Origin: DATBGO01 sp963840095
GTDB taxonomy: Bacteria; Actinomycetota; Actinomycetes; Streptosporangiales; Streptosporangiaceae
DNA length: 64,000 bases
Assembly: GCA_963840095.1 (NCBI GenBank)
Contig: CAWIXN010000012.1
Location: 620,001 to 684,000 of the forward strand
Direction of reading: 5' to 3'
Shown: positions 25,782-35,215 of the stretch, in pieces
Layout of the letters: every line of letters starts with the position of its first letter
Position numbering within the stretch: the first letter of the stretch is position 1
Notes under the pieces: generated by a model
What the model was told of the DNA's origin: nothing
Seen by the model: only the letters and a program-made list of their open reading frames with translations
Database searches by the model: none
Translations under genes and position numbers: made by a program

Positions 25782-28412
25782 GTGCCCGACGTGAGCACGC
25801 CTGACGCGCCAGCGGAAGGGCACGACCGCACCGAGCCGGTCGACATCCAGGTAGAGATGCAGCGCAGCTACATCGACTACGCGATGTCGGTCATCGTCGG
25901 CCGCGCCCTGCCCGACGTGCGGGACGGCCTGAAGCCGGTGCACACCCGCGTGCTGTACGCCATGTACGACGGCGGCTTCCGGCCCGACCGGGGCTACTTC
26001 AAGTGCGCCCGGGTGGTCGGCGAGGTCATGGGCGTCTACCACCCGCACGGTGACTCGGCGATCTACGACGCCTTGGTCCGGATGGCCCAGCCGTGGTCGA
26101 TGCGGATGCCGCTGATCGACGGCCAGGGCAACTTCGGCTCGCGCGGTGACGACCCGGCGGCCGCCATGCGCTACACCGAGTGCAGGCTCGCGCCGCTGGC
26201 CATGGAGATGCTCCGGGACATCGACAAGGAGACCGTCGATTTCCGGGCGAACTACGACGGCCGCTCCAGCGAGCCCGTGGTCCTGCCCAGCCGGTTCCCC
26301 AACCTGCTGGTCAACGGGTCGGAGGGGATCGCGGTCGGGATGGCCACCAAGATCCCGCCGCACAACCTGCGCGAGATTGCCGAGGGCGTCGCCTGGTACC
26401 TGGACCACTTCGATGCCTCCGACTCCGACCTGCTCGACGCGCTGATCGAGCGGATCAAGGGCCCTGACTTCCCCACCTACGGCCTGATCGTGGGCCGACG
26501 GGGCATCGAGGAGGCCTACCGGACCGGCCGCGGGTCGATCACCATGCGCGCGGTCGTGGAGGTCGAGGAGGACATCAAGGGCCGCGCCTGCCTGGTGGTC
26601 ACCGAACTGCCCTACCAGGTGAACCCGGACCGGGTCGCTGAGAAGATCGCCGAGCTGGCCAAGGACGGCCGGGTGGGCGGGATCGCCGACGTCCGCGACG
26701 AGACCAGTGACCGGACCGGCCAGCGGCTGGTGATCGTGCTGAAGCGAGACGCGGTCGCCAAGGTCGTGCTGAACAACCTGTACAAGCACACCCAGCTGCA
26801 GGAGACGTTCGGCGCCAACATGCTCGCCCTGGTCGACGGCGTGCCCCGCACGCTGCGGCTGGACCAGATCATCAGGCACTGGGTCACCCACCAGATCGAG
26901 GTCATCGTCCGGCGGACCCGCTACCTGCTGCGCAAGGCGCAGGAGCGGGCCCACATCCTGGTCGCGCTGCTCAAGGCGATCGACCGGATCGACGAGGTCA
27001 TCGCGCTGATCAGGGCCAGTGAGTCGGCCACCGCTGCGCAGCAGGGCCTGATGGACCTGCTGGAGATCGACGAGATCCAGGCCCGCGCGATCCTGGACAT
27101 GCAGCTGCGCAAGCTGGCCGCCCTGGAGCGGCAGCAGTTGACCGATGAATACAACGAGCTGATGTCCCAGATCGCCGACTACGAGGCCATCCTGGCCTCT
27201 CCGGAGCGGCAGCGGCAGATCGTCGGCACCGAGCTCGCCGAGATCGTCGCGAAGTACGGCGACGACCGGCGGACCGCGATCATCCCCTACGACGGCGACG
27301 TGTCCATCGCGGACCTGATCGCCGAGGAGGACGTGGTCGTCACCATCACCCGCGGCGGCTACGCCAAGCGGACCAAGACCGACCTGTACCGCGCCCAGCG
27401 GCGCGGCGGCAAGGGCGTCCGCGGCGCTCAGCTGCGCACCGACGACATCGTCGAGCATTTCTTCGTCACCAGCACGCACCACTGGATCCTGTTCTTCACC
27501 AACAAGGGCCGGGTATACCGGGCGAAGGCCTACGAGCTGCCCGACGCGGCCCGGGACGCCCGCGGCCAGCACGTGGCCAACCTGCTGGCCTTCCAGCCAG
27601 ACGAGCGGATTGCCGAGGTGCTGGCGCTGAGCGACTACTCGGTCGCGCCCTACCTGGTGCTCGCCACCTCATCCGGGCTGGTCAAGAAGTCACGGCTGAC
27701 CGACTTTGACTCGCCGCGATCGGGCGGCATCATCGCGATCAGCCTGCGCGAGGACGACGAGGTCATCGCCGCCCGGCTGGTCTCCGCTGAGGAGGACCTG
27801 CTGCTGGTCAGCAGGCAGGCCCAGGCGATCAGGTTCCATGCGACCGATGAGGCCCTCCGGCCCATGGGCCGGGCGACGTCCGGCGTGATCGGGATGCGGT
27901 TCAGCAACGGCGACCAGCTGCTTGGCATGCACGTAGTCCGGGAGGGCGCGGACGTGCTGGTCGCCACCGACGGCGGTTATGCCAAGCGGACACCCGTCGA
28001 CCAGTACCCGGTCCAGGGCCGCGGCGGCCGCGGCGTGCTCACCGCCCGGATCGTCGAGGCCCGCGGTGAGCTGGTTGGCGCGCTGATGGTGCTGCCCGAG
28101 GAGGAGGTGTTCGCTATCACCTCCGCGGGCGGTGTGATCAGGACCTCGGTCGCCGAGATCAAGCAGTCAGGCAGGCAGACTATGGGCGTACGGCTGGTCA
28201 ACCTGGCCAGCGGGCAGAGCCTGGTCGCCATCGCCCGGAACGCGGAGTCCCTGGACGCCGCCAACGGCGGTGCCGAGGATGGTGTGCCTGAGGACGATGA
28301 CGGCGCCGACGATGGCCCTGCCGACGATGGCCCTGCCGACGATGGCAGTGTCGAGCATGGCGACGGTGCGCAGGACAATGGGGACCGCGGTCCCGCTGAT
28401 GACCTGGGGTAG
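25782..28412 (+). CDS. gyrA: DNA gyrase subunit A
   Basis: 876 aa, GTG start after GAGAGAGGGGATGGAAG. The breakage-reunion domain has QRSYIDYAMSVIVGRALP and the catalytic Tyr in AAAMRYTECRL. The quinolone-determining positions read GDSAIYDALVRMAQ, a Ser-Asp type wild-type pattern. The C-terminal pinwheel includes the GyrA box (QRRGGKGV). The last ~45 residues are an acidic tail with repeated ADDGP units. Not fused to anything. Confidence 0.97.
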   Translation: MPDVSTPDAPAEGHDRTEPVDIQVEMQRSYIDYAMSVIVGRALPDVRDGLKPVHTRVLYAMYDGGFRPDRGYFKCARVVGEVMGVYHPHGDSAIYDALVRMAQPWSMRMPLIDGQGNFGSRGDDPAAAMRYTECRLAPLAMEMLRDIDKETVDFRANYDGRSSEPVVLPSRFPNLLVNGSEGIAVGMATKIPPHNLREIAEGVAWYLDHFDASDSDLLDALIERIKGPDFPTYGLIVGRRGIEEAYRTGRGSITMRAVVEVEEDIKGRACLVVTELPYQVNPDRVAEKIAELAKDGRVGGIADVRDETSDRTGQRLVIVLKRDAVAKVVLNNLYKHTQLQETFGANMLALVDGVPRTLRLDQIIRHWVTHQIEVIVRRTRYLLRKAQERAHILVALLKAIDRIDEVIALIRASESATAAQQGLMDLLEIDEIQARAILDMQLRKLAALERQQLTDEYNELMSQIADYEAILASPERQRQIVGTELAEIVAKYGDDRRTAIIPYDGDVSIADLIAEEDVVVTITRGGYAKRTKTDLYRAQRRGGKGVRGAQLRTDDIVEHFFVTSTHHWILFFTNKGRVYRAKAYELPDAARDARGQHVANLLAFQPDERIAEVLALSDYSVAPYLVLATSSGLVKKSRLTDFDSPRSGGIIAISLREDDEVIAARLVSAEEDLLLVSRQAQAIRFHATDEALRPMGRATSGVIGMRFSNGDQLLGMHVVREGADVLVATDGGYAKRTPVDQYPVQGRGGRGVLTARIVEARGELVGALMVLPEEEVFAITSAGGVIRTSVAEIKQSGRQTMGVRLVNLASGQSLVAIARNAESLDAANGGAEDGVPEDDDGADDGPADDGPADDGSVEHGDGAQDNGDRGPADDLG

Positions 28413-28681
28413 GGCCATGGCCATGGGCAGGCCGTGCTTAGGCTCAGGCCATGCCTTGGCGCAGGCAACTGCCTAGAAAAGGTACTAGGAGAGTGACCGG
28501 ACTATGACTGACAGTTCCGGGGATAACCAATCGCAGAGTTGGGCCCTGGGAAGTCAGGCGCAACGTCCTGACGGTTTGCGGCGTCTTATAGGTGTTGTCA
28601 CGAATGACATAAGCTCCCAGGGGGTCGTATTCGCTATCTGGGGATAACCTCTTGAGAGGCGAGTCTCCTGAGGAGGACGGG

Positions 28682-29611
28682 GTGGATCACCGCGTAGAGC
28701 CGCAGCCGTGGCTGACCGGCGACGCGGCCGGGGGCGCCGGCACAGGCCCGAAACCGGAACAGACCGGGCCAGCGGACGATGCGTCGTCTTACGCGGCTGC
28801 CCCGGCTGACTTCACTACCGATGCCCGGGGGTTCGCTCCTGAGTACCCGAACGGACACTCGGCCGAAGCCAGATCTGCTGATACAGGATCTGCCGACACG
28901 GGATCTGCCGACACGGGATCTGCGGATGCCGGGCCGGTGCCGCCGGGTGGCGTGCCGTTCCCCTATCCCGCTCAGATCCCCAGCTCACCCCAACGGCCCT
29001 ATCCGGCCCCCGCGCCGCCTCCGCCCTCGCGCGGCCGCGGGGCCAGGCTGAGGCCCTCGTTCCTCGCACGGTCCAAGACAGATACCGCTCAGCCTGGGCG
29101 GCCCGACGAAAGGTCCTCTAGCGCGATGGCAGCCAGGGTTACGGCCCCATTCCAGGCGCGCACGAAGCCAGGCGCCGCCAAGCAGGCGAAACCGCAGAAA
29201 GCCGCGGCCGCCGCCCTGGGCCCGAAGGGCCCCCAGACGACGCGCAAGGCGCAGCTCGTCCTGTCCAGGATCGAGCCCTGGTCGGTGATGAAATTTAGCT
29301 TCATGGTCTCGCTGGTGGGCTGGGTCATCCTGTTCGTCGCCGTCTCGGTCCTGTACTTCGTCCTGAACAAGCTCGGCGTCTTCCATGCGATCCAGACCAC
29401 TATCGGCAGCGTCACCTCGAGCAAGGGCTCCCCGGGTGTCGATGCGGGCGGAGGATGGTTCTCGGCCTCCAGGATCCTCGGCTACACCATGCTGGTAGGC
29501 GCGGTGAACGTCGCCCTGATCACCGCGCTCGCCACGGTGGGTGCCGTCATCTACAACCTGGTGACGCACATCGCAGGAGGCATCGAGGTGACGCTCAAGG
29601 AGACCGACTGA
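28682..29611 (+). CDS. DUF3566 transmembrane protein
   Basis: 309 aa from GTG at 28682 (GAGGAGG just before). The first ~185 residues are disordered with an ADTGS repeat (residues ~62-80) and Pro-rich segments. The C-terminal DUF3566 domain begins about RKAQLVLSRIEPWSVMKFSFMVSL and contains two membrane helices (~203-228 and ~258-290) ending GGIEVTLKETD. It sits between gyrA and tRNA-Ile as in other actinobacteria. Function is unknown. Confidence 0.9.
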   Translation: MDHRVEPQPWLTGDAAGGAGTGPKPEQTGPADDASSYAAAPADFTTDARGFAPEYPNGHSAEARSADTGSADTGSADTGSADAGPVPPGGVPFPYPAQIPSSPQRPYPAPAPPPPSRGRGARLRPSFLARSKTDTAQPGRPDERSSSAMAARVTAPFQARTKPGAAKQAKPQKAAAAALGPKGPQTTRKAQLVLSRIEPWSVMKFSFMVSLVGWVILFVAVSVLYFVLNKLGVFHAIQTTIGSVTSSKGSPGVDAGGGWFSASRILGYTMLVGAVNVALITALATVGAVIYNLVTHIAGGIEVTLKETD

Positions 29612-29680
29612 CCGACCTGTCCCGCGGTAGGGTACCCTAGCCCAGCGTGCCCTGCACTGGGCGCCAAGATGCCGTGGCAC

Positions 29681-29754
29681 GGGCCTGTAGCTCAGTCGGT
29701 TAGAGCGCTTCCCTGATAAGGAAGAGGTCGGAAGTTCAAGTCTTCCCAGGCCCA
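29681..29754 (+). tRNA. tRNA-Ile (GAT)
   Basis: 74-nt cloverleaf: acceptor GGGCCTG (29681) pairs with CAGGCCC (29747-29753), D-loop AGCTCAGTCGGTTAGAGC, anticodon stem CTTCC/GGAAG around CTGATAA with GAT at 29715-29717, T-loop GTTCAAGTC. CCA is not encoded. Position after gyrA/DUF3566 is the standard tRNA-Ile locus. Confidence 0.97.
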
Positions 29755-29776
29755 CCCGGTTAACAGAGGCTCCGGC

Positions 29777-30145
29777 CCTAGCCCCTGGCCCTACAGTCCA
29801 TAGGGATTGACTACCAGCGAGCACGTGGTCAAGCGCCGGATCTTCCCTTCCATCTGCCCGCCGATCCTGGCTCTCATCGGCGTACAGGCGACTGACCGCC
29901 TGATTCATGGCATCCAGGACCGAAGCCCGGTCCTGGGCGCATAGGTGACCGTAGATGTTCTTGGTCGTTTCGACCTTGCTATGTCTCATCTGGTGCGCTA
30001 CCTGCATGTCGGTAGCGCCGGAGGCGATGAGCACGGACGCGCACACGTGCCGCAGCTCGTGCGCCGTGTACCTGACGATGCGCCGGACTTGGCCTTGGGA
30101 GGCCCGTTGCGGAAGAAGGTCTCCGGCTGAGCTGGAACGGAACAC
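29777..30145 (-). pseudogene. C-terminal remnant of a tyrosine recombinase (integrase)
   Basis: Reading leftward, residues YTAHELRHVCASVLIASG then MQVAHQMRHSKVETTKNIYGHL show the catalytic HxLRH, a GH-like position changed to RH, and the Tyr nucleophile region of phage-type integrases. The N-terminal and first catalytic Arg regions are missing and there is no clear start. It begins 23 nt past the tRNA-Ile 3' end, the normal attB location for such integrases, and abuts the FUSC gene. I read it as a scar of a lost integrative element; no duplicated tRNA 3' end was found in the window. Confidence 0.72.
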
Positions 30146-30147
30146 GT

Positions 30148-31245
30148 TCAAGCTGGTTGTGGGGCTGGTTGTGGCGGCGCTGTGGCGGTGCGCTTTGCCA
30201 GCAGGTCGGCGAGCAGCATGACGAGCACACCGATTCCTACACCGCACAGCGTCCACAGCACCCGGTAACCCTCGGCAGCGTAGTCGGAGGGCTGCGGAAG
30301 GTCGACCAGGATCAGCACTCCCGCGGCGATGGCCGCACAGTAGAGCGCGTAGTTCCAGAAGCGGATCGCCGCGCCGTGCATCAACAGGACGAGCGCAACC
30401 ACTTCCAGTCCGCGCTCGACCGCGAACAGCCTGAGTCCGTGTTCACTGGCTGGTATCAGCAGCAGCAGCGCAGCCGCGGCGGCGCCGATCAGCGCACCGG
30501 CCAGGCGCTGGACGGCTACGAGGGTGGCCTGCTCCAGGCTCGGCTTCATCGCGACCATGGCCGCGATCGGCAGCCAATAGCCGTGCGACAGGTTCAGCCC
30601 GAACGCAAGCGCGACGGTACCGGCCATGACGAGAGCACGGATGACCGCGAACATGATCAGCGGCCGGGTCAGCTTCCGCCGCGAGGTGTCGCCGGGCAGC
30701 TCCGTGACCGGCTGGGGCCGGTCCTCGCGCCCGCGGATCAGCCACCAGATGAACGTCACCGCGATCCACAGCGCCGACCCCCCGGCCCAGGCGAGCACCT
30801 GAGCCCAGGTGTAGCTAGTGACATGGGCGTGATGATGGAAGCTGAACGCGAGCCCGAGGGCGATGATGAACCACAGGTTGAGAAGCAAGGCCGTAACGAA
30901 CCTGCGCACCCCGAACGCGGCCGCCAGGCCGGCCACCAGCGTGACCGCGAACGCCGCAAGCGCCAGCCAGCCCCAGGCATCTCCGCCGATGCCGAACCCC
31001 AGCGCGGTCAGCCCTGCGCCGATCAGCGCGAATACGGCGATGCGCGACGCGCGGTACCCGTAGCCGCCTCCAGGGTCGGCCAGCCCGGCGAACAGGAGGC
31101 CGAACACCGCGCTGAGAAGATACTGCTCATGCCCGATCGCCCAGAAGACGACCAGCGGCACCAGCGCGACGTCCAAGAACATCACTGCTCGCGGCCAGTT
31201 GATCCCCGCGGGGTTGACCTCGAACACCTTCGACAGCCAGCTCAC
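30148..31245 (-). CDS. FUSC-like integral membrane protein
   Basis: About 365 aa from GTG at 31245 (GGGGGGAAA just upstream). Roughly ten hydrophobic segments in two blocks (residues ~20-150 and ~200-345), separated by a hydrophilic loop with REDRPQPV, resembling the fusaric-acid-resistance/aromatic-acid exporter (FUSC) superfamily. Substrate unknown. Ends in PQPAPQPA only 3 nt from the integrase remnant. Longer in-frame starts up to 31362 exist but lack a ribosome binding site. Confidence 0.7.
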   Translation of the reverse strand: MSWLSKVFEVNPAGINWPRAVMFLDVALVPLVVFWAIGHEQYLLSAVFGLLFAGLADPGGGYGYRASRIAVFALIGAGLTALGFGIGGDAWGWLALAAFAVTLVAGLAAAFGVRRFVTALLLNLWFIIALGLAFSFHHHAHVTSYTWAQVLAWAGGSALWIAVTFIWWLIRGREDRPQPVTELPGDTSRRKLTRPLIMFAVIRALVMAGTVALAFGLNLSHGYWLPIAAMVAMKPSLEQATLVAVQRLAGALIGAAAAALLLLIPASEHGLRLFAVERGLEVVALVLLMHGAAIRFWNYALYCAAIAAGVLILVDLPQPSDYAAEGYRVLWTLCGVGIGVLVMLLADLLAKRTATAPPQPAPQPA

Positions 31246-31797
31246 GACTTTCCCCCCGTGAACAGGCTGTCCTTCTCGTCCGCTTGCACTGGCCATGGCC
31301 GCCCCAGCTCGCCTTAGTCGCCAAATATGCCGCTCCGGTCGCGTATTCTCCGATTCCACCAAGATCGCTGCGAAGCGACCCGCAGGTCCCGATCAAAGAC
31401 GGCGCGCCCACCGGTCATAGGGCGAAACAAGCCATCACCCTACGGGAGCATCTTCCGCGCCGGGCTCGCGGGCTAGGGCCAAAAGGCCCGTCCACCTGGC
31501 CCGGCAGCCCGCGAGAAACGGCACAGATACCCCAAGCTGATGCCCGGCAGTCTTCATGCCTCCGGCGGGGACCTCGGGCTCCAGGATGGACGCCGCCGCA
31601 CGGTCGAGGTTGTGGGCGGCTGAGGTGGAAGCCCGGTCACCCCGGCACCATCGGCCCAGGACAAGTCCGAGCAGACCAAGCCCCACGGGTCAAGGTCGTT
31701 CGTCCGGGCCCGAGCCACGACACATTAGCCCTAGACCGGATCGTCAACGCCGGTGTTCCGATGGCGGGCCGGCCCCGGGATCGGCAGGATCGGGGGT
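31246..31797. other. gene-free interval
   Basis: About 550 bp between the FUSC gene and the divergent VOC gene. Open frames on both strands have irregular composition and no recognisable product. It must contain promoters for both neighbours; I see no clear operator. Confidence 0.5.
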
Positions 31798-32538
31798 ATG
31801 ACCTCCGAACCGCACCGGCGGACGATCGGCTCACTGCGGGCCGTGGCACTCGACGCCCCGGACATCGACCGCCTGGCCAAGTTCTACGAGCAGCTCGCCG
31901 GCTGGCAACGCGTCCCCGACGACGACGACGAGTGGATCACGCTGGACACCGGTGACGGCTGGCGGCTGGGCCTGCAACGGGCCATCGACCACGTGCCGCC
32001 CCACTGGCCGGACCAGGACCGTCCGCAGCAGGCCCATCTCGACTTCCGGGTACCGGACATCGACGCGGCGGCCGAGCGCGCCCAGCAACTCGGCGCCACC
32101 GTGCTGCGCCGCAACGAGCGGTGGCACACGCTGGCCGACCCGGCCGGTCACCCGTTCGACCTGTGCCTCAACACCGGCGATCCGCGGACCACCCTGATGG
32201 GCGTCATGCTCGACTGCCCCGACCCGAAGGCGTTGGGCCATTTCTACGCGGAGCTACTCGGCAAGCCGGTGACGTACGAGACGGACGGGGTCGCCATGAT
32301 CGGCGAGGACGGCGCGCAGCCGGTGATGTTCCAGCAGGTGGAGCAGTACACCGCGCCACGCTGGCCGGATCCGGCGTACCCGCAGCAGATCCACCTCGAC
32401 GTGACGGTCCAGGACGTGGACGCGGCGGAACGGGCCGCCCTTGACATCGGCGCCACCCGACTGGACGGCGCCGGCCCGAACTGGCGCGTCTACGCCGATC
32501 CGGTCGGCAAGCCCTTCTGTCTGGTGTGGACGGTCTAG
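31798..32538 (+). CDS. tandem VOC (glyoxalase-like) protein
   Basis: 246 aa with two vicinal-oxygen-chelate modules: residues ~12-122 (VALDAPDIDRLAKFYEQLAGW ... DPAGHPFDLCL, shown in parts) and ~128-244 (VMLDCPDPKALGHFYAELLG ... DPVGKPFCLVW). Each ends with the DPxGxPFxL motif typical of the Glyoxalase_6-like group found in actinobacteria. Metal ligands and substrate cannot be assigned. GGGGGT precedes the ATG at 31798. Confidence 0.85.
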   Translation: MTSEPHRRTIGSLRAVALDAPDIDRLAKFYEQLAGWQRVPDDDDEWITLDTGDGWRLGLQRAIDHVPPHWPDQDRPQQAHLDFRVPDIDAAAERAQQLGATVLRRNERWHTLADPAGHPFDLCLNTGDPRTTLMGVMLDCPDPKALGHFYAELLGKPVTYETDGVAMIGEDGAQPVMFQQVEQYTAPRWPDPAYPQQIHLDVTVQDVDAAERAALDIGATRLDGAGPNWRVYADPVGKPFCLVWTV

Positions 32539-32672
32539 CCGCGCGTGGCCCTTTGATGCCTAGCCTCACTTGATCCTCGACGGATCGGCTTCAGTTGTTC
32601 CGTTACCCGCCCTAGACGTCTTGTGCGCTGCGTTCGGAGGTTACCTGCGGGGCCCCAGGTCGGCCCTGGAGA

Positions 32673-33155
32673 CTAGTCCCTCCGCAGAATAGTTTCCTCG
32701 ATATCGCTGTTCCGGCCGGGCGCGAAGGAGTTCTCGGTTCTGATGATCTTGAAACCAGACTTCTGGAGGACCCTGAGCGAGCCGACGTTGTCGCTGGCCG
32801 CGCGGGCGTTCAGTGGCCGGGTGGGGACTAGGTCCATCAGCAGCTCCAGGGCTTGGGTCGCGATGCCGCGTCCCCAGGCTGTCCGGTCGATCCAGTAGGT
32901 GACGTCGGTCCCGCCGTCGAAGACGAAGGAAGCGACGCTGCCCACGAGCTGGCCGTCGCACGTGACCGCGCGCAAGGTGGTGTCGGGCGAGGATCTCACC
33001 TTGGCCATGTGCGCATCGAATGCGCTCCTGTCGTCCGGGTCGTCCGGGGTGAACGCGGCCATCCAGAACGACTCGGGGTCACGCATCTGATCGAACAGCG
33101 CGTCGAGGTCAGCGTCCGCGACCGGCCGTAGCGCGATGACTGGCACGTCTTTCAT
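32673..33155 (-). CDS. GNAT-family N-acetyltransferase
   Basis: 160 aa. RimJ/RimL-like GNAT: N-terminal IALRPVADADLDALFDQM, acetyl-CoA loop in TAWGRGIATQALELLMD (residues ~92-108), and the final helix LNARAASDNVGSLRVLQKSGFK, where N and the xNxxSxxVLxKxGF pattern is diagnostic. Acceptor substrate unknown. The ATG at 33155 gives the normal domain start. No operon partners. Confidence 0.88.
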   Translation of the reverse strand: MKDVPVIALRPVADADLDALFDQMRDPESFWMAAFTPDDPDDRSAFDAHMAKVRSSPDTTLRAVTCDGQLVGSVASFVFDGGTDVTYWIDRTAWGRGIATQALELLMDLVPTRPLNARAASDNVGSLRVLQKSGFKIIRTENSFAPGRNSDIEETILRRD

Positions 33156-33307
33156 CCCTGCTTCTGGTGGGCCGGGAACCATCTGGAGCCTGCTCGGAGT
33201 CTGCCCCTGTGCGTGCCTGCAGTGCAATCGCGATTCACCGGACCTCGGCGCGCGCCGGATGACCGCGCTGTTCCACAGCCCGGTTACCGCGCACAGGTCC
33301 GATGTCA

Positions 33308-33747
33308 TGATGAGCGACCCTGCGAACCCCGGGTACCGGATCCGCCGGAGTGCGCTGCGGCCTTGTAGCGGTGAATCTCCCTGCTGGTGGTCCGGGGCAC
33401 CACGGCGACAGTCTCGCAGTCGATGCTGAGCTGGAAGCTATGGTCGTCCGCCGTGATGGTGACGATCTTGCGGGCGTGAATCCGCTGGGTGGCGACCATG
33501 ATCTGGCCGCGCTGGGAGGCCCGCCGCTGAGCTACGACAGGCCTGGCCGGAGGCGGCGGGCTTACGCTCGACCGGCGGGCACCGCGCAGCCGTTGCCGGT
33601 CGCTTGCGAGTACGGGGCAGGGCAGCGTGCGCATGAGTGTCCCGTCGTGGCTGATCACCGCCATCTGCGTGCCGTCCATCCGCAGCGTGACACGCGGCGA
33701 GCTCGAAGCCGACGTTGACCTGGGCGCCGGCCAGGCTCGATATGGCG
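33308..33747 (-). pseudogene. transposase/integrase C-terminal fragment
   Basis: A leftward, frameshifted fragment: VNVGFELAA in one frame continues as VTLRMDGTQMAVISHDGTL in the next, then reaches VATQRIHARKIVTITADDHS and VPRTTSREIHRYKA before the stop. The tail resembles the β-rich C-terminal end of IS481-like actinobacterial transposases (xVPRTTxxxIxRYKA), from memory rather than a search. No DDE core and no inverted repeats were found. It adjoins and appears to have replaced the end of a GntR gene. Confidence 0.45.
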
Positions 33748-34229
33748 CCGGGAGATCTGCCCGGCCCTCTCCCGGAACGCGGGTTCATCGGCGAGGTCGC
33801 CGACCCGGCACGGGATGGCCCAGGGCTGCCGGGTGTCGGGGACCAGGACCCGGATGTCAATGCTCTGCGGGACGAGCTGCCCGGCGCGTATATTGTCCAG
33901 CGGCTCCTGGATCACCCCGTGCAGGGTCTCCCCCGGGAGAACCGGGCGAAGTCGATGGACACCTTCGGTTGCTCGAACGCCCGCTCGACATGCGGGCGCT
34001 AGGCGATCGCCCGGGCGGTCCGCTCACGGACGAACACGCCGCTGCCCTGCCGGGAGACGATCAGGCCCTCGTCGCGCAGGAGCCGGATGGCCTGCTGGAC
34101 CGTCATCCGGGCCACGCCGTAGCGCTGGGCGAGTTCACTGCCTGAGGGAAGCTTCTCGCCTTGGGCGAGCTTCCGGGTCAGGATCGCGGCCCGCAAGGCA
34201 TTGGCGACCCTGTCGGGGATGGGAAAGGA
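33748..34229 (-). pseudogene. broken GntR-family regulator
   Basis: The winged-helix domain is intact (DRVANALRAAILTRKL, then LPSGSELAQRYGVARMTVQQ and GSGVFVRE). An in-frame TAG at 33999-34001 follows TARAIA. The same frame then reads RPHVERAFEQPKVSIDFARF and a one-base insertion shifts it; the next frame continues IQEPLDNIRAGQLVPQSIDI through FRERAGQISRRH, the known continuation of Streptomyces-type GntR proteins. So stop, frameshift and 3' replacement by a transposase fragment all mark it as dead. No in-frame start codon is evident either. Confidence 0.72.
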
Positions 34230-34315
34230 TGTATGCGGCCCAGACAGCCCGAACGCATGTTCCTGCGCTCGCGACCACGAGCGGATGCCTGCTCGGATGG
34301 AAAGGGAGGCAGTTG

Positions 34316-34684
34316 ATGCCCCTGCCGAAGAAGCGCCGCTATCTATTGCTGCCACCTGAGCGCTGGATTGCAGCGGCATGGCTGAAACGGCAGCAAGTTG
34401 TGGGCGGGCCGAAGGTAGCCAGATTCGAGAGACGCGGCCCCGAGGGGCACAGGCTGGCCTTGGCAGGGCTAGCCGACTGGGCTTTCGGCTGGCTGACGGC
34501 AATGGCGGGTCTCGTGATCACAGCTGAATCCGAGTCTGACGGGGCCCTTGCGAATATCGGGCTCATTATGATCCTTGCTGGCCTACTGCTGATCGTTGTC
34601 GCATCTGTCAGGTTCATCCAGTGCCACCGTGCTGCGCGGGCCTTTCGCCGCCAGTCTGTTGATGCGATGATCGACATCGTTTGA
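34316..34684 (+). CDS. small two-helix membrane protein, unknown function
   Basis: 122 aa. A basic N-terminus (KKRRY) is followed by a soluble stretch and two hydrophobic helices (~residues 54-72 and ~80-100), then a short basic tail. AAAGGGAGG lies 7 nt upstream of the ATG. No family recognised. Flanked by the dead GntR gene and a gene-free interval. Confidence 0.6.
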   Translation: MPLPKKRRYLLLPPERWIAAAWLKRQQVVGGPKVARFERRGPEGHRLALAGLADWAFGWLTAMAGLVITAESESDGALANIGLIMILAGLLLIVVASVRFIQCHRAARAFRRQSVDAMIDIV

Positions 34685-35215
34685 GTCCTGCGGCCGGGCC
34701 ACACCTGGGCCACATGCCACAGACTCCCGCGGAATAACACGGTCACTCACCCGCACTTGATGCGCGCTGGCCTGCCAGACAGTCGGCCCAGGTCAGGGGA
34801 ATCTCTCACCACCGATCTTCCAAGCTGGGGCGCCATCTCATCGTCTGACAGCAGCGCCATCACACATCGACCTGATGCAGCGCACCGCCGCAACCTGAAG
34901 CTGTGTGGCGCGGCTGCCGCAGGCCAGGACCAGGGCAGGTGCGGCCGCGTTTCCGCGGAGACGATCGCAATCGCGGACGGAGTCACCGGTGTGTGGGCTG
35001 GCCGCGCTTAACCGGTGGGCGGGAACGAAACAGGGCCGCCTCCGCGCAAGTCAAAGCCAAACGTGATGACCTCACCCAGGTAAGATACGGATGATGGCCT
35101 CATTCATGGCAGCTGGGATGGACGCTGGGTCCGGTGTGAACAGGTGGCCGCCCGCACCTCGACGGGAACAACGAGCCTGACGAGTGACGGCGACAGCCTG
35201 AGCCATCAAGACTCC
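34685..35215. other. gene-free interval
   Basis: About 530 bp with no convincing gene or RNA. Short frames on both strands have poor codon bias and no ribosome binding sites. Confidence 0.5.

Noticed and set aside
28985..30256. Large leftward frame including GRLELPTSSLSGKRSN-like sequence
   Set aside because: The motif is the antisense translation of tRNA-Ile; only the part at 29777-30145 looks like a gene remnant.
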